Assembly: GCA_030041255.1 (NCBI GenBank) | Contig: JASHOF010000044.1 | Span: forward strand, 1 to 64,000 | Origin: Acetobacteraceae bacterium | GTDB lineage: Bacteria > Pseudomonadota > Alphaproteobacteria > Acetobacterales > Acetobacteraceae | Length of the DNA: 64,000 nt | Reading direction: 5' to 3' | Part shown: one piece after another, positions 39,450 to 47,777 of the stretch | How positions within the stretch are numbered: position 1 is the first letter of the stretch | Layout: the number at the start of each line of letters is the position of its first letter | Translations under genes and position numbers: made by a program | The notes under the pieces: generated by a model | Databases searched by the model: none | What the model was told of the DNA's origin: nothing | Seen by the model: only the letters and a program-made list of their open reading frames with translations

Positions 39450-40841
39450 GTGAGCGAAGCCTTCGATCTGATCGTCCTCGGTGCCGGGCCGGGCGGCTAT
39501 GTCTCAGCCATCCGCGCGGCCCAGCTCGGGATGCGGGTTGCTTGCGTGGAGGGCCGCGGCACCCTCGGCGGTACCTGCCTCAATGTCGGCTGCATCCCAT
39601 CCAAGGCGCTGCTGCAATCCTCGGAGGAATTCCATCACGCCGGGCACGCGCTCTCCGCACACGGCATCAGCATCGGCGGGGTCGCCTTCGATCTCGCGAA
39701 GATGCAGGCCCGCAAGAACGCCGTGGTCGAGGCGAACGTCAAGGGTGTCGAGTACCTGTTCCGCAAGAACAAGATCACCTGGATCAAGGGGTGGGGGCGG
39801 ATTGCCGCACCCGGCCGGGTGGAGGTGAACGGGGCTGCATACGAGGCAAAGCACATCGTCATCGCCTCCGGCAGCGAAAGCACTCCGCTCAGGGATGTCG
39901 CGGTCGACGAGAAGCGCATCGTGACCTCGACCGGGGGCCTCGAGTTTGACGCGGTCCCCGCGCATCTCGTGGTGATCGGCGCCGGCTATATCGGCCTCGA
40001 ACTCGGCAGCGTATGGCGCCGCCTTGGCGCCGAGGTCACGGTGATCGAGTTTCTCGACCGTATCCTGCCCGGAATGGACGGTGACGTTTCCAAGCAGTTC
40101 GAGCGTGTTCTCGGCAGGCAGGGCCTGAAGTTCCACCTTGGCACGAAGGTCGTGGCAGCCGATGCCAGCGGCAACGCGGTCAGGCTTTCGCTGCAACCGA
40201 GAGAGGGAGGCGAGACGAGCGAGCTTGCCGCCGATGCGGTTCTCGTCGCGGTCGGCCGGCGCGCGCTGACAGAGCGGCTTGGCCTTGGCGAACTCGGCAT
40301 CAGGTTGGACGGGCAGGGGCGGATCGCCACGGACGAGCGCTTTGCGACCTCGGTTTCCGGCATTCACGCGATTGGTGATGCGATTGCCGGGCCGATGCTG
40401 GCGCACAAGGCAATGGACGAGGGCACGGCGATCGCCGAGATCCTGGCCGGCCGTGTCGCGCAGGTGAACTATCACGCGATTCCCGCCGTGGTTTATACGT
40501 GGCCGGAAGTGGCCGCCGTCGGCAAGACGGAGGAGGAGCTGAAAGCGGCAGGCGCTGCCTACAAAGTGGGAAAATTCCCGTTCACCGCCACGCCGCGCGC
40601 CCGCGCCATGGGCGAGACGGACGGGTTCGTGAAAATCCTCGCCGATGCTACGACAGACGCCGTGCTCGGCGCGCATATCCTCGGGCCGGATGCCGGCACC
40701 CTGATCGCCGAGCTTGCGATGGCGATTGCGTTCGGCGCTTCCACCGAGGACATCGCCGAGATTTCGCACGCGCACCCGACGCTGAGCGAAGCGATCAAGG
40801 AAGCCGCGCTCGCGGCAGATGGCCGGGCCATTCACCTCTGA
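39450..40841 (+). CDS. lpdA: Dihydrolipoyl dehydrogenase (E3) of the 2-oxoglutarate dehydrogenase complex
   Basis: A 463-aa flavoprotein: GAGPGGYVSAIRAAQLGMRV, redox disulfide in GGTCLNVGCIPSKALLQSS, NAD-binding GAGYIGLELGSVWRRLGAEV, and the C-terminal HAHPTLSEAIKEA with the catalytic His-Glu. GTG at 39450 has GGAGGAG 7 nt upstream. It differs clearly from the E3 at 2859 (LNVGCIPSK here, LNWGCIPTK there). It is 4 nt from pdxA. Confidence 0.96.
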   Translation: MSEAFDLIVLGAGPGGYVSAIRAAQLGMRVACVEGRGTLGGTCLNVGCIPSKALLQSSEEFHHAGHALSAHGISIGGVAFDLAKMQARKNAVVEANVKGVEYLFRKNKITWIKGWGRIAAPGRVEVNGAAYEAKHIVIASGSESTPLRDVAVDEKRIVTSTGGLEFDAVPAHLVVIGAGYIGLELGSVWRRLGAEVTVIEFLDRILPGMDGDVSKQFERVLGRQGLKFHLGTKVVAADASGNAVRLSLQPREGGETSELAADAVLVAVGRRALTERLGLGELGIRLDGQGRIATDERFATSVSGIHAIGDAIAGPMLAHKAMDEGTAIAEILAGRVAQVNYHAIPAVVYTWPEVAAVGKTEEELKAAGAAYKVGKFPFTATPRARAMGETDGFVKILADATTDAVLGAHILGPDAGTLIAELAMAIAFGASTEDIAEISHAHPTLSEAIKEAALAADGRAIHL

Positions 40842-40845
40842 CGTC

Positions 40846-41841
40846 ATGATACGTCCGCTGGCGCTGACGATGGGCGAGCCGGCCGGGATCGGCGGCGAGA
40901 TCACGCTGGCCGCGTGGCGGGCGCTGAGGGCCGAGGGGCCGGCCTTCTTCGTGCTCGACGACCCGGCCCGGCTCGGCCGGCTCGCCCGAACTCTCGGCTG
41001 GCCGACGAAGGTGCTCCCCATTGCGGGGCCAGAAGGAGCCGCTTCGTGCTTTGCCGAGGCGCTCCCGGTTCTTTCGCTCGAAGTGCCGGCGCCGGTCGTT
41101 CCGGGGCGACCCGATCCACGCAACGCACCGGCCGTCATCGCTGCCATCGAGAAGGCGGTTTCCCTGGTGCGCGAGGGACACGCTGCAGCGCTGGTGACCA
41201 ATCCGATCAGCAAGGCGGCGCTCTACGGAATCGGATTTCCTTATCCGGGACACACGGAATTCCTGGCCGCACTCACTGGCGCGTCCCGCCCGGTGATGAT
41301 GCTGGCCGCCCCGGGTCTCCGTTGCGCCCCGGTCACCGTACACGTGGCACTGAAGGTGGCGCTGGCGACGCTGAACACGGAACTGATCGTCGAGACAGGC
41401 CGGATCGTCGCCTCGGGCCTGGCCGGTGATTTCGGAATTCCGAAACCGCGCCTTGCGGTTGCCGGCCTCAATCCGCATGCCGGGGAAGAGGGCGCGCTCG
41501 GCACCGAGGATCGTGACATCGTCGCCCCCGCGGTCGCGGCGCTGAAAGCGGCGGGAATCGCCGCCATTGGCCCACTGCCCGCGGATGCGATGTTCACGCC
41601 GGCCATGCGCGAGCGCTACGATGTCGCACTCTGCATGTATCACGACCAGGCGCTGATTCCGCTCAAGACACTCGATATGACGCACGGAGTGAACGTGACG
41701 CTCGGCCTGCCGATCGTGCGCACCTCGCCCGATCATGGCACCGCGTTCGATATCGCAGGGAAGGGATGCGCGGATGCCTCGAGCCTGATCGCGGCACTCA
41801 GGATGGCCGCGGCGATGGCGGCCGAGCGGGAGAAGCGATGA
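40846..41841 (+). CDS. pdxA: 4-hydroxythreonine-4-phosphate dehydrogenase
   Basis: A 331-aa enzyme that oxidises 4-phosphohydroxy-L-threonine on the way to pyridoxal phosphate. N-terminal LTMGEPAGIGGEITLAAW; metal-binding His in YPGHTEFLAAL, ALYHDQ as CMYHDQALIPLKTL, and RTSPDHGTAFDIAGKG. ATG at 40846, 4 nt after lpd. Its product meets that of pdxJ, which starts inside its stop, so both late steps of B6 synthesis are coupled and appended to the TCA operon. Confidence 0.95.
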   Translation: MIRPLALTMGEPAGIGGEITLAAWRALRAEGPAFFVLDDPARLGRLARTLGWPTKVLPIAGPEGAASCFAEALPVLSLEVPAPVVPGRPDPRNAPAVIAAIEKAVSLVREGHAAALVTNPISKAALYGIGFPYPGHTEFLAALTGASRPVMMLAAPGLRCAPVTVHVALKVALATLNTELIVETGRIVASGLAGDFGIPKPRLAVAGLNPHAGEEGALGTEDRDIVAPAVAALKAAGIAAIGPLPADAMFTPAMRERYDVALCMYHDQALIPLKTLDMTHGVNVTLGLPIVRTSPDHGTAFDIAGKGCADASSLIAALRMAAAMAAEREKR

Positions 41842-42596
41842 TGGGCCCGATCCGGCTTGGCGTGAATCTCGATCATGTCGCAACGCTGCGCAATGCGCGC
41901 GGTGGCGTGCATCCGGATCCTGTCCTCGCGGCGCAGGTTGCACTCGCTGCCGGGGCGGACGGCATCACGATTCACCTGCGCGAGGACCGCCGCCACATTC
42001 GCGATGCGGATCTCGAGCGGATGCGAGCGGAGATCGCCGCACCCCTCAATCTGGAGATGGCGGCAACCGAGGAAATGGTGGGCATCGCCTGCACGGCACG
42101 CCCGCACGCCTGCTGCCTGGTGCCGGAACGGCGCCGGGAACTGACGACGGAAGGCGGGCTTGGCGCCGCGGAGCAGGAGGGCGCCCTGAGATTGCCGATC
42201 CGCCAACTGAGCGAGGCAGGGATCGCGGTCGCATTGTTCATCGATCCGGATCGGCGGCAAGTGGAAGCGGCGGCACGGCTTGGCGCGGCGGCGGTCGAAC
42301 TCCATGCCGGGCGCTATGCCGGTGCGTTCGAGACGGGTTCGGGCGGCGCGCAGGCGCTTTGGCAGCGGGAGCTGGAACGCCTGCAAGAGGCAGCCCGGGA
42401 TGCGGCCAGGCTCGGCCTCGCCTGCCATGCCGGGCATGGGCTGAGCTTCGAAAATGTCGGCCCGGTCGCGGCAATTCCCGAAGTGAGCGAACTCAATATC
42501 GGGCATTTCCTGATCTGCCAGGCGATCTTCGATGGTCTCCCGGCGGTGGTTTCGCGGATGAAGAGTCTCATGGCCCAGGCGCGCGGTCTCGGGTGA
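41838..42596 (+). CDS. pdxJ: Pyridoxine 5'-phosphate synthase
   Basis: A 252-aa TIM-barrel enzyme that condenses 3-amino-2-oxopropyl phosphate with deoxyxylulose phosphate. GVNLDHVATLRNARGG at the N terminus, ITIHLREDRRHIRDAD with active-site His and Arg, VELHAGRYA, and CHAGHGLSFENV near the end. Two ATG codons at 41838 and 41841; the first overlaps the pdxA stop. It converges with the minus-strand peptide operon 32 nt away. Confidence 0.96.
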   Translation: MMGPIRLGVNLDHVATLRNARGGVHPDPVLAAQVALAAGADGITIHLREDRRHIRDADLERMRAEIAAPLNLEMAATEEMVGIACTARPHACCLVPERRRELTTEGGLGAAEQEGALRLPIRQLSEAGIAVALFIDPDRRQVEAAARLGAAAVELHAGRYAGAFETGSGGAQALWQRELERLQEAARDAARLGLACHAGHGLSFENVGPVAAIPEVSELNIGHFLICQAIFDGLPAVVSRMKSLMAQARGLG

Positions 42597-42628
42597 GAGG
42601 TTGCCGCTGGCAGTTCGCAGGTGGTTCG

Positions 42629-43552
42629 TTACGGCCTGGCGAAAAATGCGGCCAGTTCCTCGAGGTTGAGAGCGCCGGCCGCAAAATCGTCCAGCACCTT
42701 CACGGCATCGTCGCGCGCCGCCGCGAGTCCCATTTTTTGCAACTGGCGGATGAGCCGCGTCCCCTGATGGATCAGCGGCTGATGGGCCGGGGCAAAAAAC
42801 TGGCGTACCAGCCCGCCAACGAGAACGAAGAGCGCCAGATGCAGGATCTCGTAGACGGAAGCGGGGGCCGGAGGTGCGGCGGCAATCATCCGGCTCACCG
42901 CATTGATCCCCGCTCCGGCGTGCCCGATGCTGCGGTCCAGAAGCTCGTGGCCGATTTCGTGAAACAGGGTCTCCACCAGATCGGCACCAGCAAATCGCGC
43001 GGTGTCCACCAGCGCCGGATGACTATGACCGCCTGCCTGGTCGTACGCGCCGCGCACCAGCACGACATCGACCGGCTGCTCGTCCTCGGGGATCATCAGC
43101 CCGCTCCGGATTCCGAGCAGAATGTCGTCCTTGACGGCGGGCAGCGTCGCGGCCAGCCAATCCTGCGTTTCCAGAAGCGCCGCCCGCTCGGCCGGCCAAT
43201 CGCCGCCGCGATAGGCGCCCTCCATCGCCGCCATGGCAGCAACCAGGCTTTCCGCCCATTCCCGCGCCCGGGCCGTCATCAGCTTCGGAATGGAATCGAA
43301 ATCGGCGGCATCGCGGGCTGCGTATTCCCCCCAGCGCAAGATCTCGATCGGGGAGCATCGGGCGGCAAATTCGCCCACGGCATCGCACCCGGCCGCCGCT
43401 CTGCCGCTCCGTACCCGGCGAATCTCCCGGCCCAGGTGCTGCAGCAGCGCCGGCGCGAAGCCGACGTGCAGCCTGAGCGCGATGCTTCGCCCCGCGGCCA
43501 GAGTGACGATGCGGCGATCCTCGGAGGCGGCGGCTTCGCTCTCCCCGCTCAC
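42629..43552 (-). CDS. HExxH-motif protein of the peptide operon (candidate peptide hydroxylase or protease)
   Basis: A 307-aa protein whose one clear motif is ETLFHEIGHELLD, with HEIGH at residues 198-202 and a possible third metal ligand in VYEILHLALF (Glu235). The region after it is hydrophobic (ILHLALFVLVGGLVRQFF). The motif is that of gluzincin proteases, but HExxH proteins that sit in RiPP operons also include a group of iron/2-oxoglutarate peptide beta-hydroxylases, so either activity is possible. GTG at 43552 overlaps the upstream stop (GTGA); no other start fits as well. Last gene of the operon. Confidence 0.65.
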   Translation of the reverse strand: MSGESEAAASEDRRIVTLAAGRSIALRLHVGFAPALLQHLGREIRRVRSGRAAAGCDAVGEFAARCSPIEILRWGEYAARDAADFDSIPKLMTARAREWAESLVAAMAAMEGAYRGGDWPAERAALLETQDWLAATLPAVKDDILLGIRSGLMIPEDEQPVDVVLVRGAYDQAGGHSHPALVDTARFAGADLVETLFHEIGHELLDRSIGHAGAGINAVSRMIAAAPPAPASVYEILHLALFVLVGGLVRQFFAPAHQPLIHQGTRLIRQLQKMGLAAARDDAVKVLDDFAAGALNLEELAAFFARP

Positions 43553-44451
43553 GTAGCCGTCCCGGCCTCCATGTCGGCCGGGACGAATCCGAGCACTCCC
43601 CGCGCGCCCAGTTCCGTGCACAGCCCCACGACCGGCTCGTAAAGCCCGGTGGCGCCGGGAAGCCCGAGCCAGTTGCCGAGATCGGTGAGCAGCCCGGCAA
43701 ATGTCCGCGTACCATCGATCATCAGCACTGCCGCTGCGCTCTCCCGGTTCAGGGAGAGTTCTCCCACGGCGCCGTTCTCCCCGCGATGCAGAAGAACAAG
43801 GCAGTTCTCGGACAGCTCGGGCCAGGGCTCACTCTCCACCTCGCGCAGGGCCTCGATATCGTAGCCGACCTCCACGACTGCGTGGTTCAAGTCCAGGATC
43901 GGCCGCAGGTCGTCGTGGCGGGCGAAGGCGGCCTGCAAGGCATCGGGCGAGCGGTTCACAGAAGATGGCCAGTTCTCCAGTTGCGGCCTGAGGCGCAGAT
44001 TCAACCGCTTCAGCTCGAAGTGCAACAGCCCGAGAGCGCGTTCGGGGACCGCCTGCCCCCGATCGTCATTGCCATCTTCTTTGCCATTCAGCAGAAAGTT
44101 TGCAAACCTGAGCGCCTCCGGATATTTGCGCGTGTCGAGCGCGATCGACTGGCGGTCCAACGCCTGTACCAGATCGAGAAGTGAAGACCCGAGAATTTTC
44201 GCGGTCAGCGGAAAGGCTTCCGCGATCGCCGCCATCCGGTTGCCGACCAGGCACTGGGCAAAAAGCTCGATCCGGTCCGCGTCCATGGCGCGCAGGCGCT
44301 CGCGCTCCCGGAGGCTCAGATCGAAATCACCGCCTTCCGCTGCCTCCGGGGCCAACACCCAGGCGCGGAACCGGCTGTCGGTCAGAAGCCGCGCATAGGA
44401 GGCCTGAAATCGCGCCTCGGCGCCGAGCCAGAAGGCGGTGTCAGACTGCAC
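43549..44451 (-). CDS. MNIO partner protein (DUF2063/HvfC-like helical N-terminal region)
   Basis: A 300-aa protein. GTG at 44451 starts 10 nt inside the end of the MNIO gene. The N-terminal 120 residues (RIELFAQCLVGNRMAAIAEA, FPLTAKILGSSLLDLVQALD) have the helical pattern of DUF2063-type proteins that accompany DUF692 enzymes and present the substrate peptide. The C-terminal half (ILDLNHAVVEVGYDIEALRE, SENCLVLLHRGENGAVGEL, SLNRESAAAVLMIDG, TRTFAGLLTDLGNWLG) looks like a winged-helix or RRE-type domain. It has no catalytic motif. Its position directly after the MNIO gene is the standard arrangement. Confidence 0.65.
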   Translation of the reverse strand: MQSDTAFWLGAEARFQASYARLLTDSRFRAWVLAPEAAEGGDFDLSLRERERLRAMDADRIELFAQCLVGNRMAAIAEAFPLTAKILGSSLLDLVQALDRQSIALDTRKYPEALRFANFLLNGKEDGNDDRGQAVPERALGLLHFELKRLNLRLRPQLENWPSSVNRSPDALQAAFARHDDLRPILDLNHAVVEVGYDIEALREVESEPWPELSENCLVLLHRGENGAVGELSLNRESAAAVLMIDGTRTFAGLLTDLGNWLGLPGATGLYEPVVGLCTELGARGVLGFVPADMEAGTAT

Positions 44452-45373
44452 GGGATGGTGGCCGGAGCCAGTCCGGGGCGGCGATCAGTTGGGGCGCAAA
44501 ATGCGGCGCCCATGCAGCGCAAAGAACTCCGCGAATCGCCGCCAGTTCCTCCAGCAGATCCTGGAAGGGCGGAAAATCCTGGTCACGCTCGATCATCACC
44601 GCCCGCAAGGCCGAAAGGCGCGGGGCGGCGGTGCGCAGCAGATCGAGCACCTCGCCGGGCACCGGCGCGTTGTGCGTGTCCAGCAGCACGCCATCGCTCG
44701 CGAGCCCGCCGGCGAGATGGATCTGGACCACGCGTTCCAGCGGCAGACGATCCACGTACGCCTGCGCGTCGAAACCCTGATTGACCGCGTTGTTATAGAC
44801 GTTCGTCAGATCGAGCAGGAGCCAGGCCCCTGATTGCTCGAGAATGGCCGCGATGAACTCTTCCTCGGCAAGCTCGTCGGGGCCGGGACGAAAGAGCACG
44901 GAGATGTTTTCGAGCAGGAACGGCACGGACAGAATGTCGACCGCGTGGCGGCATTTTGCGGCGACGAAGCCGACCATTTCGCGGCTCAGAGGAAGCGGCG
45001 TCAGATTGCCGATCGTCCGGCCCGGCACGCCGGTCATGCACAAATGATCACTCGCCCAGTGGGCGCCGGTCGCCGCTACCAGATCGCGCATCTGGCGGAC
45101 ATAGCCGGTGCGCAGCGGCTCGATGGTGCCGATAGAGAGGTCGAGCCCGTGCACCACGATGCCGAAGCGTGCCGCCAGCGTCTCCGCATCCCGCATCCGT
45201 TCGGGCGGCATGTCGATAAAATGTTCCAGCATCAGTTCGAGAAAGTCGACCTGGCCGGAATCGGCGAGCAAGTCTTCGCGAAATTCTCCGCGGTAACCGA
45301 GACCCACGCCAAGGAAGGGAAGGGTATCCGCGCGCGGGCGGGAATCGGCCAGTGTCTCCTCCGGGCCCAGCAT
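44441..45373 (-). CDS. DUF692/MNIO multinuclear iron oxidative enzyme
   Basis: A 310-aa TIM-barrel protein of the MNIO family, whose members (MbnB, TglH, ChrH and others) modify Cys or Asp residues of ribosomal peptides with two or three iron ions. Ligand motifs in order: VVHGLDLSIG (His75), WASDHLCMTG (Asp109, His110), FLLENISVL (Glu155), LLLDLTNVYNNAVNQG (Asp188, Asn194), VVQIHLAGG (His219), LDTHNAPVP (Asp232, His234) and VMIERDQDFPP (Glu262). The usual HLAGH is HLAGG here, so one motif His is lost. ATG at 45373 lies 7 nt after the small-peptide stop. Only the sequence family is certain; the modification it makes is not. Confidence 0.88.
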   Translation of the reverse strand: MLGPEETLADSRPRADTLPFLGVGLGYRGEFREDLLADSGQVDFLELMLEHFIDMPPERMRDAETLAARFGIVVHGLDLSIGTIEPLRTGYVRQMRDLVAATGAHWASDHLCMTGVPGRTIGNLTPLPLSREMVGFVAAKCRHAVDILSVPFLLENISVLFRPGPDELAEEEFIAAILEQSGAWLLLDLTNVYNNAVNQGFDAQAYVDRLPLERVVQIHLAGGLASDGVLLDTHNAPVPGEVLDLLRTAAPRLSALRAVMIERDQDFPPFQDLLEELAAIRGVLCAAWAPHFAPQLIAAPDWLRPPSRAV

Positions 45374-45380
45374 TGAAGCC

Positions 45381-45557
45381 TTACCCCTCCGGCGGCGGCT
45401 GAGGCGGCTTCGGGCGGGTCGCTGCGATCTGCATCCGCAACTCCGGTTCGGCGCGCAGAAGTTCCTGCAGCCGCGTCACCGCCACCACGCCCTCTACCCG
45501 CATGGTCGGTCCCGCGCCGGCTTTCTCCTCGCTCTCGCTCTTCGCCTTCCCACTCAT
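45381..45557 (-). CDS. 58-residue peptide with leader-like motif, no cysteine
   Basis: A 58-aa protein: charged N terminus (MSGKAKSESEEKAGAG), then PTMRVEGVVAVTRLQELL, then a Pro-rich end (KPPQPPPEG). ATG at 45557 overlaps the glycosyltransferase stop by 4 nt and the MNIO gene follows after 7 nt, so it is a true member of the operon. Residues 18-31 match the leader of the Cys-array peptide at 47778: TM-x-V-x-G, three alternating hydrophobic positions and a Leu in the same places. It could be a second precursor, a leader supplied in trans, or a chaperone for the enzyme. Too short for a family match by eye. Confidence 0.6.
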   Translation of the reverse strand: MSGKAKSESEEKAGAGPTMRVEGVVAVTRLQELLRAEPELRMQIAATRPKPPQPPPEG

Positions 45558-47590
45558 GAGACCTGCTCCGGCTGCTCTATTGTCTTCTCGGCCGGTCCAG
45601 TCCGGATGATCCCTTCCCAGAACAACCCTTCGACGATTCCTCGCAGATCGTCTTCTGCAATCTCCGCCGACCGCACGCCCAAGGCGTGCGCCAGCTCCCC
45701 GCGCAGGTCCGCAAAAGAAAGCACCCGTTCGCCAAGGATTGCCAGCAGCGCGGCCGTGCCGCGGCTCACCCGTTGCGGAAAAGATCCGCGGTGGAACAGC
45801 ACATGGAGCCCGCCGGCGAGGCGGAACCGCGCATGCCCGCAAGGCGGGATCTCTTCGCCCCGCGCGATGTGCTGTGCCAGCTCTTCCACATCGTAGGAAA
45901 AGAGCTCGACCGCACTTTCTCCGCGGAGGCCGAACTCCTGTGCCCGCGCATCCGGACCTTCGGGGTCGAACGCCAGGTGTGAGTCGGGGTGCTTTTGCTC
46001 CTCCTCGCGTTCACCGGTCCAGGCATGGACCAGCCGTTCGTAACGGCACATGTCCATGGCGGGGCCATCCTCCAGCAGCTCGAGCTTCACCTGCAGTTGC
46101 GAGCCCACGGCCACGGCAAACGCGCGCGGCGCCATCGCGCCGTCGCCGATCCCCGAACCCGCGAGCGCGGCGCGTGCCACCTGCTCGGCCTCCGTGCCGA
46201 GAAGCGCCGTGGTGTACGGATAGAGGCGCTGCACCACGGGCAGGGGGTCGAACCGGTCCTCGGCGTTCGCCTCGCGGTTCGGCCTCGGGCGCGGCGGCGG
46301 AGGCTCGCCCACCACCGCTCGCAACACCCGTTCGAGCCCTTCGACATAGGTGGCAACGTCCGGCATCTCGTCCGTCAATGCGTATCCTGCGGCGCCGATG
46401 CGGTGTGCCCGCTCCGGGTCGGAGAGCGCAAAGCGCAGCGCGCGAGCCAGTTCTCCGGCATCGCGCGGATCGGAAACCACGACCAGATTCTGGCGATGCC
46501 GCGCCCGGCCGCGGAACATCTGCTTGCGCAGCACTTCTTCGGACACTACGAGGCAGCAGCCGCAGCTCAGGACCTCGGACGGGATGCCCGGCGTATGGGC
46601 AGCGATCGCGAAATCGCGCTCGAGAAATGCCACCGCATCGCAGGCGCGGAGGAAGCCCGGCACACGCCAGTGTGGCACGAACGGATGCATGCGCACATAG
46701 CGCGCCAGAGCGAGTTCGACGATTTTCTGCGCGAAGGTTCCCTCCTGCCAGCCTCGCCCCAGCACCATGAGGTGGAACGGAAATCCCTCGTCGACCAGCG
46801 ACCGCATCGCGCGCAGCAGGTCGAAGGTACCTTTCTGCTCTCCGAGCTTGCCATAGAGCCCGAGCACCGGCAGGCCGGGCTCCAGCGGAGCCACCAAGGG
46901 CGCCAGATCATCCGACCCCGCCCAGCGCTCCGCTGCGCGCGCCAGCATGCGGTTCAGATCGGCAGGCGGCGCGGCGGGATGGAAGGCCGATCTGGGCAGA
47001 CCGAAACCGATCCCGGTGACAATCTGCGCATCGCCCACGCCGTGCCCGCGTACCACCCGCTGCGCCCGGCCGCCGGTGATCACGCGGTGTGCGCGACGGA
47101 GCACTTCCGCGTAGCAGGGGGCAAGATCGGGTACCTCCATGAGCCGGAACAAATCGCTGCCGGCGTGCTTGAACACGTAGGGCGTGGCGGTCCAGCCGCC
47201 GACGATGCTGGCGGCAACGCCGTAGGGCTCGAGATACTGCGCGAAGATGGCATCACAGCCGTCGCGCGCGATGGCCTCGAGCGCACGCGAGACCAGGCGG
47301 CTCGTCGTGGGATTGCCTTGCGGGATATAGTAGAGGGTCCGGCGATCCGGACGTTCCGTGCTGTCAACGACAACCTGCCCGCCGGTGGCCGGGAAGCGCA
47401 TGGCGTAGGGACCGTTCCCGGCGCGGTCTTCCGGGGCCAGATCGATGCGGAACATGTCTTCGACTTCGTCCGCGTTGGTGATGACGCGCACGAAATGGCC
47501 GCGCTCGGCAAGACCGCGCGCAGCCCAGTAGCATTGGGTGCTGACGCCGCCCTGGATGGGCGGATACTTGGTCAGGAAGCACAGTTTCAC
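45554..47590 (-). CDS. GT4-type glycosyltransferase with C-terminal RRE-like winged helix
   Basis: A 678-aa protein. Residues 1 to about 420 are a GT-B, family-4 glycosyltransferase: KYPPIQGGVSTQCYWAARGL at the N terminus, LGLYGKLGEQKGTFDLLRAM at the sugar-nucleotide domain and HTPGIPSEVLSCGCCLVV, the E-x7-E-like region. A Pro-rich linker (about 425-440) leads to a novel middle part and then residues 600-665 (VSRGTAALLAILGERVLSF, ADLRGELAHALGV, DDLRGIVEGLFWEGII), whose helix-helix-strand pattern resembles PqqD/RRE peptide-recognition domains. Start GTG at 47590 has a weak ribosome site. It stands between the Cys-array peptide and the MNIO genes. Confidence 0.8.
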   Translation of the reverse strand: MKLCFLTKYPPIQGGVSTQCYWAARGLAERGHFVRVITNADEVEDMFRIDLAPEDRAGNGPYAMRFPATGGQVVVDSTERPDRRTLYYIPQGNPTTSRLVSRALEAIARDGCDAIFAQYLEPYGVAASIVGGWTATPYVFKHAGSDLFRLMEVPDLAPCYAEVLRRAHRVITGGRAQRVVRGHGVGDAQIVTGIGFGLPRSAFHPAAPPADLNRMLARAAERWAGSDDLAPLVAPLEPGLPVLGLYGKLGEQKGTFDLLRAMRSLVDEGFPFHLMVLGRGWQEGTFAQKIVELALARYVRMHPFVPHWRVPGFLRACDAVAFLERDFAIAAHTPGIPSEVLSCGCCLVVSEEVLRKQMFRGRARHRQNLVVVSDPRDAGELARALRFALSDPERAHRIGAAGYALTDEMPDVATYVEGLERVLRAVVGEPPPPRPRPNREANAEDRFDPLPVVQRLYPYTTALLGTEAEQVARAALAGSGIGDGAMAPRAFAVAVGSQLQVKLELLEDGPAMDMCRYERLVHAWTGEREEEQKHPDSHLAFDPEGPDARAQEFGLRGESAVELFSYDVEELAQHIARGEEIPPCGHARFRLAGGLHVLFHRGSFPQRVSRGTAALLAILGERVLSFADLRGELAHALGVRSAEIAEDDLRGIVEGLFWEGIIRTGPAEKTIEQPEQVS

Positions 47591-47647
47591 GACTGTTACC
47601 GACTTTCATGGGTGAGGGATTTGCGCTCACTTCTGCCCTCACCCCTG

Positions 47648-47711
47648 CCCCTCTCCGGTCCCCGGCAAAGTCCAAGGACTTTGCCGGGAGCCCGGCCCAG
47701 AGGGAGAGGGG
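47648..47711. repeat. Nested palindrome between precursor gene and enzyme genes (CCCCTCTCC family, copy 2)
   Basis: Outer arms CCCCTCTCC (47648-47656) and GGAGAGGGG (47703-47711); inner perfect stem CCCGGCAAAGTCC (47661-47673), loop AA, GGACTTTGCCGGG (47676-47688). On the minus strand it follows the peptide gene and precedes the glycosyltransferase, so it could stabilise the peptide message or lower read-through. It has no T-tract. Confidence 0.75.
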
Positions 47712-47777
47712 AATTGCGTCGAGAGAGGCGGGTCGCCCGCCGCACAGCCGGCGGACGACCCCGTAACCTCAGCTTGG

